Source of the DNA: Betaproteobacteria bacterium
Lineage (GTDB): Bacteria; Pseudomonadota; Gammaproteobacteria; Burkholderiales; Casimicrobiaceae
DNA: 64,000 nt
NCBI GenBank assembly: GCA_003153475.1
Contig: PLYT01000016.1
Coordinates: forward strand, 4,822 to 68,821
Direction: 5' to 3'
The translations under genes were made by a program, and so were the position numbers. Numbering within the stretch: the first letter of the stretch is position 1; each line of letters begins with the position of its first letter. A model generated the notes under the pieces. The model worked only from the letters and a program-made list of their open reading frames with translations, had not been told where the DNA came from and did not search any database. This document shows positions 8,394-17,309 of this stretch, in pieces.

Positions 8394-8741
8394 ATGACCA
8401 AGTCTTACCGTGAAATCACCCGCTCGGTATCCTCTTCCCTGGCAAAGCTGCGGGTGGATACCCCTGATGTCCTCAAGGCGTTCGGCGCTCTGGCAGAGGC
8501 GGCCACCCGCGAAGGCGCCCTAACGCACAAGACCAAGGAGCTGATCGCGCTCGCTCTGGGCGTGGCCGGCCATTGCGACGCCTGCCTCGGATTTCATCTC
8601 AAGGCACTGACCAAGCTCGGGGCGACGCGAGCCGAGGTCGAAGAAGCGCTCGGCGTAGCCATCTACATGGGTGGCGGCCCATCGCTGATGGTCGCCGCGG
8701 ATGCGCTTGCAGCGTTCGAAGAGCTGCAAGCGCCCGCTTGA
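8394..8741 (+). CDS. carboxymuconolactone decarboxylase/AhpD-family protein
   Basis: A 115-residue all-helical protein with the family core KELIALALGVAGHCDACLGFH (about residues 45-65), whose CDAC is the CxxC redox pair and whose following His is conserved in AhpD-like alkylhydroperoxidases. YMGGGPSLM matches the family's C-terminal helix. Probably a small cytosolic peroxidase or thiol reductase. It sits 28 bases before a Crp/Fnr regulator on the same strand and is probably co-transcribed with it. Confidence 0.88.
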   Translation: MTKSYREITRSVSSSLAKLRVDTPDVLKAFGALAEAATREGALTHKTKELIALALGVAGHCDACLGFHLKALTKLGATRAEVEEALGVAIYMGGGPSLMVAADALAAFEELQAPA

Positions 8742-8769
8742 GGCGGCGAATCGGCGCCGGTCAGTCGCG

Positions 8770-9381
8770 ATGACCAGCCCGACCCTCGACTGGATACCCG
8801 CGCGCGTCAGGGAACGCTCGACCGTGCGCAAGCTCGAGGCGGGGCAGACGCTTTTTCGCCAGGGCGACAAAGCCTCCGCTATATTCGAGGTCGAGCAGGG
8901 GCGGGTCCAGTTGATCCGCCACACGGTCGACGACCATCCGGTCGTAATGCATACAGCACGGCAGGGCCACCTGTTCGCCGAAGCAGCGTTATTCGCCAGC
9001 GCTTATCACTGTGACGCGGTAGCCCCGGTCGCCGCACTCGTCCGCGCTTACCCGAAGCGCGAGTTGCTCGCCGCGCTGCGAGCCGATCCTACGATGGCCG
9101 AACGCTTTATGGCGGCGCTTGCGCATCAGGTACACGCTCTTAGGGCAAGGCTCGAGGAGCGAAATATCCGGTCGGCGCGACAGCGGGTGCTGCACCATCT
9201 GTCGCTCAAGGCCGACGACGACGGGCGCACGATGCGGCTGGACGGGACCCTGGTGGAATTGGCAGCCGAGATCGGCCTCACCCACGAGGCGCTTTACCGA
9301 ACCCTCGCCGCACTCGAAAAGGGCGGAATCGTCCGACGCACCAAGTCGGCGATCGTCTTGCGCAAGCCGGCCGCACTATGA
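8770..9381 (+). CDS. Crp/Fnr family transcriptional regulator
   Basis: A 203-residue regulator with an N-terminal cyclic-nucleotide-like beta-roll (FRQGDKASAIFEVEQGRVQL), a long dimer helix (about residues 110-135) and a C-terminal winged helix (LVELAAEIGLTHEALYRTLAALEKGG). It has no cysteines in the Fnr cluster positions, so it is a Dnr/Crp-like rather than oxygen-sensing Fnr-type sensor. I prefer the ATG at 8770; earlier in-frame starts would overlap the AhpD-like gene. Its last codons contain a palindrome that may be its own operator for the next gene. Confidence 0.88.
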   Translation: MTSPTLDWIPARVRERSTVRKLEAGQTLFRQGDKASAIFEVEQGRVQLIRHTVDDHPVVMHTARQGHLFAEAALFASAYHCDAVAPVAALVRAYPKRELLAALRADPTMAERFMAALAHQVHALRARLEERNIRSARQRVLHHLSLKADDDGRTMRLDGTLVELAAEIGLTHEALYRTLAALEKGGIVRRTKSAIVLRKPAAL

Positions 9382-9393
9382 TCACGATCATAG
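9376..9393. promoter_or_regulatory. perfect FNR/Dnr-like palindrome
   Basis: CTATGATC-AC-GATCATAG: two 8-base arms around two bases, containing TGAT-N4-ATCA, the core of Crp/Fnr-family boxes. It overlaps the stop codon of the regulator gene and lies 55 bases before the ATG of the Met/His-rich protein, the natural place for an activator of that gene. Confidence 0.6.
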
Positions 9394-9448
9394 GGAATCA
9401 CAGGCGATGGGATTACAGTCATCGGCATCAATGTCCAAGGAACTATCG

Positions 9449-10201
9449 ATGAACGGATTTGCGCGCAGCTTCGCCACGATCGCGGCAGTCACGGCGCTGG
9501 CCGCCACCACTGTCATTACGAGCATCGAGCCTCTTCGCGCGGCATCGCCCGAGGAGCCCGGTGCGACGGTACCGTCGGCGACCGTTCATACGGCCGGCGA
9601 CGATGGTCAGGCCGGGCCCGGCGCCGCGACGGGCGGCCACGACCAGTCGGGTACCGGCGGGGCAATGCCATCCATGATGCAGCCGCACGGGTCGATGACG
9701 ATGGATATGCATGCGATGCACGCCATGCATGCCTGGCAGATGGAAAGTGCGATTCCTGTCTCGTCCGGTCAGGATGCCTTCGGCGCGATCCAGGAAATCG
9801 TCGCCAGGCTCGAAGCCGATCCGGCCACCGACTGGTCCAAGGTAAACCTCGAGGCGTTGCGGCAGCATCTTGTCGACATGAACGAGGTGACGCTCAGAGC
9901 AGACGCCGCAGCGACTCCGGTTGCAGGCGGAGTGGCGATTGCGATCACAGGGACCGGCCGGACGCTCGCGGCGATCCAGCGAATGGTGCCCGCGCATGCG
10001 CAGGAGATCGACGGGCTGAATCACTGGCGCGCTACCACGGCCGCGCTGGCCAACGGCATATCGTTGACCGTGACATCCGACGATCCGAAGGAAGTTCAGA
10101 AGATTCGCGGCCTGGGATTCATCGGCATCCTGGTGACCGGTTCGCACCATAAGCCGCATCATCTGGCCATAGCCAGAGGAGAGTTCCCCCACGCCCATTA
10201 G
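9449..10201 (+). CDS. secreted Met/His-rich protein of unknown function
   Basis: A 250-residue protein with a signal peptide (cleavage likely after SIEPLRA). A low-complexity region follows, then a striking Met/His cluster (MHAMHAMHAWQM, about residues 86-97) and His-rich ends (HHKPHHL near the C-terminus), consistent with copper or other soft-metal binding in the periplasm. The middle part (EALRQHLVDMNEVTLRAD, VAIAITGTGRTL) looks like a folded domain I cannot name. The ATG at 9449 has AAGGA upstream; in-frame ATGs at 9407 and 9431 lack one. The adjacent palindrome suggests control by the preceding Crp/Fnr protein. Confidence 0.75.
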   Translation: MNGFARSFATIAAVTALAATTVITSIEPLRAASPEEPGATVPSATVHTAGDDGQAGPGAATGGHDQSGTGGAMPSMMQPHGSMTMDMHAMHAMHAWQMESAIPVSSGQDAFGAIQEIVARLEADPATDWSKVNLEALRQHLVDMNEVTLRADAAATPVAGGVAIAITGTGRTLAAIQRMVPAHAQEIDGLNHWRATTAALANGISLTVTSDDPKEVQKIRGLGFIGILVTGSHHKPHHLAIARGEFPHAH

Positions 10202-10286
10202 GACTCGCGCCGACGCCGCGGCGCGAGCAAGCTTCGCCGCTGCAACCGCGAGCGCCAGATGCCGCAGCGCTGCCGACCGGCCGGCC

Positions 10287-11132
10287 TTAGGTGCGGCTAG
10301 CGGACCGCCGGGTCACGCGGGGCGCGCGTGCCTTGGCGCGCCTCGTGGTCCTGGCGCGTTTCGCGGTCTTCGGCGCAGATTTCTTGGCCCGGCGGGTCGT
10401 CCTGCGCTTTGCGCGGAGAGCCGGGGGCGTTGCGCGCTTGGCCACGCTCTTGCGTGGCTTGGCCACGCTCGTCCTTCGCTTCGAGACCGCGCCTTTCGCC
10501 TCCAGTGCCTCGGACATTCCGATCAGAATGCCGCTAGCGAGCGTCGCAAAATTCTGGGTAAGCAGGTGCGCCGCCTTGAACCCCGTCTCGCGCTGCTTGC
10601 GCAAGGCCGTTTGGGCCCGCTTTGCGAAGTCCCGGGCGGTGGCTGCCGCCGTGGCTCCGGTGCCCGTACCGGTCAGCTTCGTCTTCCGCAGCACCCGCGC
10701 CCACTGCGCGGCGATCTTTTCGCCGGCGCTATCGGCCGACTTCGCCACGCTTTGCAGCAACGCGTCTTCGAACCGCCCGAGATCGCGCGAAGCCTGCTTG
10801 AGATAGGAGTCCTCGTAATCCTGCCCTGCGCTTCCCAACCGGTCGAGCGCGACCTTGGTCGCCTCGACGACTTTGAGCAGCGCGTCGTCCATGCCTGCCA
10901 GCGCATCGGCCAGCGCTTTTTCGACGTTCATCTCGCGGTCGACCACGCCGAGAGTCACGCCCACGGTAACATTTTCCAGCACGCCTCTTATCTGTTCCAG
11001 CGTGAGCTCGCGGCGCTCGAGCGCCTTGAGGGTGAGCGCGCGCACCGTCGTGCGCAGATTCGCGCCCTGCCTGGCTGACTCGCTTGCCAGTCTCTTCAGG
11101 GCATCATCGGTATCGATTGCGACGTTCTTCAT
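10287..11132 (-). CDS. DUF6781-like protein with histone-H1-like basic tail
   Basis: A 281-residue protein. Residues 1-200 are helical and resemble the DUF6781 family (LKRLASESARQG, LRTTVRALTLKALERREL, LAGMDDALLKVVEATKVAL), often seen with stress or granule proteins. From about residue 220 the chain is almost pure Lys/Arg/Ala with KRARTTRRAKAR-type repeats, like bacterial histone-H1/AlgP-like DNA-binding tails. AGGAGG precedes the ATG at 11132, which fixes the start. It is divergent from hemN across a promoter with two FNR-type boxes. Role unknown; nucleoid or granule binding is an inference. Confidence 0.7.
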   Translation of the reverse strand: MKNVAIDTDDALKRLASESARQGANLRTTVRALTLKALERRELTLEQIRGVLENVTVGVTLGVVDREMNVEKALADALAGMDDALLKVVEATKVALDRLGSAGQDYEDSYLKQASRDLGRFEDALLQSVAKSADSAGEKIAAQWARVLRKTKLTGTGTGATAAATARDFAKRAQTALRKQRETGFKAAHLLTQNFATLASGILIGMSEALEAKGAVSKRRTSVAKPRKSVAKRATPPALRAKRRTTRRAKKSAPKTAKRARTTRRAKARAPRVTRRSASRT

Positions 11133-11229
11133 GGTTTCCTCCTGGCTTGGTCTATGGGCGGACCGGGAATGGCCCGAAAGGCTAAAACTCGACATGAATG
11201 CATGCTGCGCCCGAATGAGCAATCGCCCC

Positions 11230-11243
11230 TTGACCTGGGTCAA
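11230..11243. promoter_or_regulatory. FNR/ANR-type box, distal site of the hemN divergent promoter
   Basis: TTGACCTGGGTCAA is a perfect TTGAC-N4-GTCAA palindrome, 98 bases before the DUF6781-like gene's ATG and 115 before hemN's ATG. It could serve either gene. Confidence 0.65.
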
Positions 11244-11308
11244 CGAGCCTGATGCGCAAGCGGGCGCCCGACGAGAGCACCCCCTCCTCGCCCGACAACG
11301 CCGGAATT

Positions 11309-11322
11309 TTGATCTGTCTCAA
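11309..11322. promoter_or_regulatory. FNR/ANR-type box, proximal hemN site
   Basis: TTGATCTGTCTCAA has a perfect left half (TTGAT) and a right half with one mismatch. It ends 36 bases before the chosen hemN ATG. Anaerobic activation of hemN by ANR/FNR is well known in proteobacteria. Confidence 0.65.
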
Positions 11323-11357
11323 GGTCCGGCGTCCAATCGGCTGTTAGGATGCCGGCT

Positions 11358-12767
11358 ATGGTTGACACGATACTGATCGCGCCGTCGCCGCGCCTCTCGT
11401 TCGATCCGGAGCTGATCCGCAAGTATGACGGCCTGGGTCCTCGTTACACCTCCTATCCGACGGCGGACCGCTTCACCGAGGAGTTCACCGCCGAGCATCT
11501 GGCCAACGCGCTGCTCGGCCGATTCGCGGAGCAGCCACCACAGCCGCTATCGCTGTACGTCCACGTACCGTTCTGCAACACGATCTGCTACTACTGCGCG
11601 TGCAACAAGGTCGTCACCAAGAATCACAAGAGATCGGCAAAGTACATCGACTATGTCGGCAAGGAAGTCGGCATCATGTCGGGCATGGTCAGTGCCGCGT
11701 CGCCGGTCAAGCAACTGCATTGGGGCGGCGGCACGCCGACATTCCTCTCGGCCGAGGAAATGACGCTCTTGATGCGCATGCTTCGCGACAACTTTGCCTT
11801 CGCCGACGACGCGGAATGCTCGATCGAAATCGACCCGCGCAAAGTGACCGCGAGCACCATCGGGTTGCTGGCCGAGCTCGGCTTCAACCGCATGAGCCTT
11901 GGCGTGCAGGATTTCGATACCGAGGTGCAACGAGCGGTCAATCGTATCCAGAGCGAGGCGGAAACGCGAGCAGTGATCGATGCGGCGCGCGAGAACGGCT
12001 TTCGCTCGCTCAACGTCGACCTGATCTACGGTTTACCCAGGCAGACGGTCGCAGGATTTGCCGTGACGCTCGAAAAAGTGATCGCCGCAGCGCCGGACCG
12101 GATCGCGCTGTACAGCTACGCCCACGTGCCGCATCTGTTCAAACCGCAGCGGCAGATCAGCGAGGCCGAGCTGCCGTCGCCCGACCAGAAGCTCGCGATC
12201 CTGGCGCTGGCGATCGACAAGCTGACCACCAGCGGCTACATCTACATCGGCATGGACCACTTCGCTAAGCGCGATGACGAGCTAGCGCGCGCGCAACGCG
12301 CGGGCAAGCTGCACCGCAATTTCCAGGGCTATTCGACGCACGCCGATTGCGACCTGCTGGCTTTCGGCATTTCCGCGATCGGCAAGCTCGGACCGACGTA
12401 CAGTCAGAATGTACGGACGCTGGACAACTACTACGATCGCCTCGATGCCGATGCCTTGCCCTGTTTCCGCGGCTGGCAGCTCAGCGCCGACGACCTGTTG
12501 CGACGCGACGTGATCCAGGCGCTGATGTGCCAGTTCATAGTCGATTTCGCCCAGATCGAATCCGCACACTCCATTTCGTTTGGTGATTACTTCGGCGCGG
12601 AGCTCGAGGCGCTCGAGGCGCTGGCGTCCGACGGGCTGGTCGAGATCGCGCCGGAGCGCATTACCGTAACGTCTCGAGGCCGGCTGCTCGTCCGGACGGT
12701 AGCGATGGTTTTTGATCGTTATCTGCGTGCCCAGCGGGCGCCGGCACGCTACTCGCGCGTCATCTGA
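11358..12767 (+). CDS. hemN: oxygen-independent coproporphyrinogen III oxidase
   Basis: A 469-residue radical SAM enzyme that decarboxylates coproporphyrinogen III without oxygen in haem synthesis. Visible marks are the N-terminal RYTSYPTADRF, the cluster motif CNTICYYCAC (CxxxCxxC), LHWGGGTPTFL, and the HemN-specific GMDHFAKRDDELA. AGGA lies at the right distance before the ATG at 11358; an ATG nine bases earlier is also possible. Two FNR-type boxes upstream fit anaerobic induction, and haem supply suits the many cytochromes encoded in this window. Confidence 0.95.
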   Translation: MVDTILIAPSPRLSFDPELIRKYDGLGPRYTSYPTADRFTEEFTAEHLANALLGRFAEQPPQPLSLYVHVPFCNTICYYCACNKVVTKNHKRSAKYIDYVGKEVGIMSGMVSAASPVKQLHWGGGTPTFLSAEEMTLLMRMLRDNFAFADDAECSIEIDPRKVTASTIGLLAELGFNRMSLGVQDFDTEVQRAVNRIQSEAETRAVIDAARENGFRSLNVDLIYGLPRQTVAGFAVTLEKVIAAAPDRIALYSYAHVPHLFKPQRQISEAELPSPDQKLAILALAIDKLTTSGYIYIGMDHFAKRDDELARAQRAGKLHRNFQGYSTHADCDLLAFGISAIGKLGPTYSQNVRTLDNYYDRLDADALPCFRGWQLSADDLLRRDVIQALMCQFIVDFAQIESAHSISFGDYFGAELEALEALASDGLVEIAPERITVTSRGRLLVRTVAMVFDRYLRAQRAPARYSRVI

Positions 12768-12837
12768 ACGTCGGCTGCAGCAACTTTCGCGGACACCGAT
12801 CGGAGAAGCAACCCTGGGGATGCTGCGCCGCGCCGGG

Positions 12838-14262
12838 TCAGTCGGGACGCGATTCGACAGGGCCCTCCGGCACCCGGACTACGTAGACGCTGCACGGTGC
12901 GTTCGCGGTGACGCTGGAGGCAACCGAACGCCACCATGCGAGGGCCCGCTCGGTTGGCCCCGGTGCCCCCAGGACGATCAGGTCGACGTGATTGGCTCGT
13001 GCCAGGTCGAGCAGCGTCGCCGTCGCATTGGCTGCCTCCACGACAAGGAGCGAAAGGCGCGACGAGGGCAGCTTCAGCGGTTCCACCCAGTGCCGCAGCC
13101 GGGTCTTGTGCTCGAGGTGCTTGCCGGAAGCGGTGTCGGCGTCGGCGGGTCCCTCGCCCAGCGGCGCCGCCCTGACCACCGATACGCACATCAGCCGAAA
13201 TTCGGGATTGAGCGCGACCAGCTGCCGCGTCGCCAACTGCAGTGACGGATGGCGCTCGTCGTCCGGATGCTCGGTATCCACTGCCACCATGATCACCGGT
13301 GCGCGTATTGCGATGTTTTGGCGCCGGCCGAGCGCATGGCGATCGCGACGCGACTGCCACCAGCGGGCGAACTGCGGGAAAAAACCAGCCCCCTCGGTCC
13401 GACCAGCACGCTCCGACAGCGTAACCTGCTCCGGATGGCGCAAGTCGAATGCGATCTGGGCTGCCGATTGGTAGCGCGCTGCAGCCACCGGTTCAAGGCA
13501 ACGCAGAATGATCTCCTGCAGCCAGGGAGGCACCCGTTCGTTCAGCGCACACGGCGGAAGGGGCTCGCGCCAGAGACGATCGCGCATGCCGGCGTAGGTC
13601 TGAGGTTCACCGAATGGCTGCGTGCCGGTGGCCAGCTCGAAGAGCAGCACGCCCAGGGCGAAGAGGTCGCTGCGCGGGTCGCTCCGATCGTTCTGCAACT
13701 GCTCGGGGGATACGTAGGCGGCCGAACCCGCCGCGAAATCCTTCGACTCGGCGAGCAGGTCGGGATAGCGCGCGTGCCTGGCGAAGCCGAAGTCGAGCAG
13801 CACGGCATCGCCGTTCGGACGCAACATGACATTCTCGGGCTTGAGATCCAGATGGATGACCTGTTGCGTGTGCACACTATGCACCGCGTCGGCAAGCGCC
13901 GAACCGACGCGCGCGACCTCCCCGGGCGGCAACGGGGCCTGCGCGATGATCTTCTCGAGACCTTCTCCGTCGATCCGTTCCATTACGATATAGGGCGTCG
14001 CGGTCAAATCTCCCGCTGCCACGAAGCGCGGCACCGACGGGCCGGTCAAGATCGGCACGATCATCTGCTCGATCTCGAAACTGTCGATGCCGATCGTGGG
14101 CTCACCAGGCCCCAGCGCCGGAGCCTTCATCACCATCGGAAAGCCCGGATCCCTTTCCGGCGGCGCAGTGACGCTGAAAATGTAGCCGGTCCCTCCCTTG
14201 TGCAGGCATTCACCGAGGCGGAAGCCGTCGATGGTCGCGCCGGGTTGCAGACGTTCCCGCAT
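12838..14262 (-). CDS. serine/threonine protein kinase fused to a universal-stress-protein domain
   Basis: N-terminal Hanks-type kinase: Gly loop HKGGTGYIF, catalytic Lys in VMKAPAL, catalytic loop HLDLKPENVM, DFGFA and an SPEQL P+1 segment, over about 290 residues. A UspA-like domain follows (about residues 315-470) with PVIMVAVD, LLVVEAANATATLLDLARANHVDLIVLGAPG and an SVTANAPCSVYVVR end. The chosen ATG removes a 27-residue extension that would overlap the phosphoesterase gene. Probably a cytosolic stress-signalling kinase; the fusion suggests nucleotide or stress sensing by the Usp domain. Confidence 0.85.
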   Translation of the reverse strand: MRERLQPGATIDGFRLGECLHKGGTGYIFSVTAPPERDPGFPMVMKAPALGPGEPTIGIDSFEIEQMIVPILTGPSVPRFVAAGDLTATPYIVMERIDGEGLEKIIAQAPLPPGEVARVGSALADAVHSVHTQQVIHLDLKPENVMLRPNGDAVLLDFGFARHARYPDLLAESKDFAAGSAAYVSPEQLQNDRSDPRSDLFALGVLLFELATGTQPFGEPQTYAGMRDRLWREPLPPCALNERVPPWLQEIILRCLEPVAAARYQSAAQIAFDLRHPEQVTLSERAGRTEGAGFFPQFARWWQSRRDRHALGRRQNIAIRAPVIMVAVDTEHPDDERHPSLQLATRQLVALNPEFRLMCVSVVRAAPLGEGPADADTASGKHLEHKTRLRHWVEPLKLPSSRLSLLVVEAANATATLLDLARANHVDLIVLGAPGPTERALAWWRSVASSVTANAPCSVYVVRVPEGPVESRPD

Positions 14263-14294
14263 GGATTCGAAAGGGGCGCCGCGAAAGGAGACAG

Positions 14295-15035
14295 TCAGAT
14301 GCCGAGTTCCACGCGACAGGCGAGCGACTCGGGCAAGCCGCATTTTCGGATGCGATCCGCCGCGACCATCGCATCATAGGGAACACGATAGAACGTCAGC
14401 TGCTCGCGTCCGCGGTCGAACAGCGTATAGGCTGCTGCCGGATTGCGATCGCGCGGCTGCCCGACCGATCCCACGATCGCTACCCAGCGTCGACGGCTGC
14501 GCACCGGGATCGGCGTCCCGGGAGTCGGGCGGAACTCGCACATTCGGCCGTTCGCGTCCTCGAAGTAGAGCAATTGATCGTGCACATGTCCACAGAACGT
14601 ATAGAGCGATTTGGCCGCCTCGGCGCAGCGTTTCGCCGCCGACGGACTGTCGATGTAGTCCCATCGTTCGGGAGACGCCGCCGACGCGTGGACATAACAC
14701 ACGGTTCCGTCGCGCGCCACGAGGGGCAGCGACGCCAGAAAGCGCTTCTGCTCGTCGCTGAGCGTCTGGCGCGCCCATTCGATGGCGGCGAGCGCAGCTT
14801 CGTTGAAGTACCCGGCGCTCTTTTCGACAGCCTGATCGTGGTTGCCCTTGAGCGCCACGGCGCCTTCCGCCGCGTACCGGATGACGATGTCGACGACGCC
14901 CCCTGGATCGGCCCCATAACCGACAAAATCCCCCAGGAAGGCGAAGCGCTGCGCACCATGCTCACCCGCGTGCCGCAGGCAAGCCGTCAGCGCCTCGGTG
15001 TTGGCGTGGATGTCGGACAACAGCGCAATGCGCAA
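14295..15035 (-). CDS. metallophosphoesterase (calcineurin-like)
   Basis: A 246-residue enzyme with all metallophosphoesterase motifs in order: DIHAN (8-12), GDFVGYG (35-41), GNHD (64-67), VHAS near 115 and GHVHDQ near 149. It belongs to the YfcE/diadenosine-tetraphosphatase-like group acting on phosphodiesters or phosphoprotein. It lies 32 bases upstream of the kinase-Usp gene on the same strand, so kinase and phosphatase may be one operon, possibly antagonists. Confidence 0.88.
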   Translation of the reverse strand: MRIALLSDIHANTEALTACLRHAGEHGAQRFAFLGDFVGYGADPGGVVDIVIRYAAEGAVALKGNHDQAVEKSAGYFNEAALAAIEWARQTLSDEQKRFLASLPLVARDGTVCYVHASAASPERWDYIDSPSAAKRCAEAAKSLYTFCGHVHDQLLYFEDANGRMCEFRPTPGTPIPVRSRRRWVAIVGSVGQPRDRNPAAAYTLFDRGREQLTFYRVPYDAMVAADRIRKCGLPESLACRVELGI

Positions 15036-15275
15036 CGCACGTGCTCCGGTGGGCCGTTACGGTGCAACGATATTAGCAGGGAGCAGCCGCCGGCGTGCGG
15101 TCGAGCTACATCTTCGAGCCCTGCCACTTTTAGCAATGCTCGCCTGACCGTCGACTTACCTGCCAGCGTGTGAGCCGCGCCTTTCGGCACGTGAGTCGAA
15201 CAAGCGCGCAACAACATGTTGCTGCGGGTCGCTTGCCGACGCGCTGTCATTCTGACCGTCAGGATTCCCGTCGGT

Positions 15276-15289
15276 TTGACCGAAGTCAA
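15276..15289. promoter_or_regulatory. FNR/ANR-type box upstream of frd
   Basis: TTGACCGAAGTCAA is a perfect TTGAC-N4-GTCAA palindrome, 223 bases before the frdA start codon. Confidence 0.6.
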
Positions 15290-15391
15290 GGTCCGTTGCA
15301 ATGCCGGTCCAAGATTCGCCAAACCGCTTCCACAAACTGGCGTGAGTCGGTTGGACGACCGCTGCAATACGCGGCGGACCAGGATGCTCTA

Positions 15392-15405
15392 ATGATTCAG
15401 GTCAA
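15392..15405. promoter_or_regulatory. second FNR-like box upstream of frd
   Basis: ATGATTCAGGTCAA matches TTGAT-N4-GTCAA with one mismatch and lies 107 bases before frdA. Weaker than the distal box but better placed for class II activation. Confidence 0.5.
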
Positions 15406-15512
15406 AGCGCGTCACAGGGAGCGGGCAGAAAATCGCGCTGACATCGGGGACAAAGCGCGGCGCCGTGGGCGCGGCGTGCAACAATACCGGTCGCGGCTAG
15501 GGGAGTCGAGCT

Positions 15513-17309
15513 GTGGATGTATTCAAGGCGGACGTTGCCATTGTCGGCGCCGGGGGTGCGGGGCTGCGCGCAGCCATCGCCGTGGCCGAGGCCGATCCAT
15601 CGCTGACCGTGGCGCTGATCTCCAAGGTCTACCCGATGCGAAGCCATACCGTCGCCGCCGAAGGCGGATCCGCCGGCGTGGTGCAGGCGAACGACAGCCT
15701 GCAACATCATTTCGACGACACCGTTACCGGCGGCGATTGGCTGTGCGAGCAAGACACCGTCGATTATTTCGTCGCCCATTGCGCCGAGGAGATGGTGCAG
15801 CTCGAGCATTGGGGATGCCCGTGGAGCCGCAAGGACGACGGCCATGTCGACATTCGCGCGTTCGGCGGGATGAAGATAGAGCGAACCTGGTTTGCTGCCG
15901 ACAAGACCGGGTTTCACATGCTGCATACGTTGTTCCAGACGTCGATCAAATACCCATCGATCAAGCGGTTCGACGAGCACTTTTGCTGCGATCTGATCGT
16001 CGACGACGGCCGCTGCCACGGCGTGTTGGCTATCGAGATCGGCACCGGCGAGTTCAGACTTATCCAGGCGAAGGCGGTCATCATCGCAACCGGTGGTGCA
16101 GGAAGGGTCTTCCGGCAAAACACCAACGGAGGCATCGTCACCGGCGACGGCATGGCGCTGGCGTACCGCTACGGCGTCCCGCTACGCGATATGGAGTTCA
16201 TCCAGTACCACCCGACCTGCCTGCCTGGAAGCGGACTGCTGATCACCGAGGCATGTCGCGGCGAAGGCGGCATCATGGTCAACAAGGACGGGCATCGCTA
16301 CCTGCAGGACTACGGCCTCGGCCCTGCCGATCCATGGCCGCGCAAGAAGGCGATGGAACTCGGCCCGCGTGATCGCCTGTGCCAGGCGTTCTGGCACGAA
16401 GAGCAGAACGGCCGCACCATCGCTACTGCGCAAGGGCAAGCGGTTCATCTCGACTTGCGCCATCTCGGGAAAGAGAAGCTGCACCAGCGTCTGCCGCAAA
16501 TCTGCGAGATGGCGGAGGCGTTCCTCGGCGTCGATCCTGTCTATGCGCCGATTCCGGTGCGTCCGGCAGTTCATTACACGATGGGTGGAATCCTGGTCGA
16601 CACCAAAACCGCTTCACCGCTGCCTGGCCTGTATGCAGCCGGCGAATGCTCGAGCATCGGCATCCACGGCGCCAACCGGCTCGGTTCGAACTCGCTCGCC
16701 GAACTATGCGTGTTCGGGAAGGTCGCGGGAAGCGAGGCGGCGCGATTTGCCAGGTCGATCGCTGCGGCCAATTCCACGACGATCGAAAGACAAGCCGACG
16801 CAGCGCGCCAGCGCGCGATGAACGTTGTGAGCCGGTCCAAGGGAAGTGAACGTATTTCTGTATTACGCAACGAAATGGCTCTCAGCATGGAGCGCGGTTG
16901 CGGCATCTATCGCACCGGACGCGACATGCAGGATACCTGCGATAAGATCGACGAGCTGAAGCTGCGCTACAGGGACGTCGAGGTCGGCGACAAGTCGAGC
17001 GTCTGGAATACAGAGTGGTTGCTCGCGATCGAGCTGGGCTATCTGCTCGATGTCGCACAGGCGATCGTCTATTCGGCGCTGAACCGCAAAGAGTCGCGTG
17101 GCGCGCACCAGCGTCTCGACGGCTTCGACCAGCGCGACGATGCGAACTACCTCAAGCACAGCCTGGCCCACTACGTTGACGCCGGCCCGCCGCGCATCGA
17201 CTACGGGCCGGTAGCAATCACCCGATCCCAACCCGGGACGCGTGCCTATGGCGCCGCCGGCGAGCAGGCAGAGCGGGACCGCAAGCGTGCCGGAGCGGCC
17301 CATGAATGA
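15513..17309 (+). CDS. frdA: fumarate reductase flavoprotein subunit
   Basis: A 598-residue flavoprotein catalysing fumarate reduction on the cytoplasmic side. FAD loop VGAGGAG (11-17); RSHTVAAEGGSAG supplies the His (45) that binds FAD covalently; His233 and Arg248 in HPTCLPGSG and CRGEGG are the catalytic positions; HGANRLGSNSL is the C-terminal signature. GTG start with GGGGAG upstream. Its stop overlaps frdB by eight bases. The small FrdC/FrdD anchors downstream identify fumarate reductase rather than Sdh. FNR-type boxes and the later rquA imply rhodoquinol as donor. Confidence 0.95.
   Translation: MDVFKADVAIVGAGGAGLRAAIAVAEADPSLTVALISKVYPMRSHTVAAEGGSAGVVQANDSLQHHFDDTVTGGDWLCEQDTVDYFVAHCAEEMVQLEHWGCPWSRKDDGHVDIRAFGGMKIERTWFAADKTGFHMLHTLFQTSIKYPSIKRFDEHFCCDLIVDDGRCHGVLAIEIGTGEFRLIQAKAVIIATGGAGRVFRQNTNGGIVTGDGMALAYRYGVPLRDMEFIQYHPTCLPGSGLLITEACRGEGGIMVNKDGHRYLQDYGLGPADPWPRKKAMELGPRDRLCQAFWHEEQNGRTIATAQGQAVHLDLRHLGKEKLHQRLPQICEMAEAFLGVDPVYAPIPVRPAVHYTMGGILVDTKTASPLPGLYAAGECSSIGIHGANRLGSNSLAELCVFGKVAGSEAARFARSIAAANSTTIERQADAARQRAMNVVSRSKGSERISVLRNEMALSMERGCGIYRTGRDMQDTCDKIDELKLRYRDVEVGDKSSVWNTEWLLAIELGYLLDVAQAIVYSALNRKESRGAHQRLDGFDQRDDANYLKHSLAHYVDAGPPRIDYGPVAITRSQPGTRAYGAAGEQAERDRKRAGAAHE

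Larger units (their letters stand above)
15036..15512. other. frd promoter region without genes
   Basis: No credible coding frame. The stretch holds two FNR-type boxes (15276-15289 and 15392-15405) ahead of the fumarate reductase operon and the divergent start of the phosphoesterase gene. Confidence 0.6.

Noticed and set aside
10290-10500. Repetitive Lys/Arg/Ala tail that looks like a tandem repeat
   Set aside because: It is codon-level low complexity of the protein tail, not a DNA repeat with uniform units.
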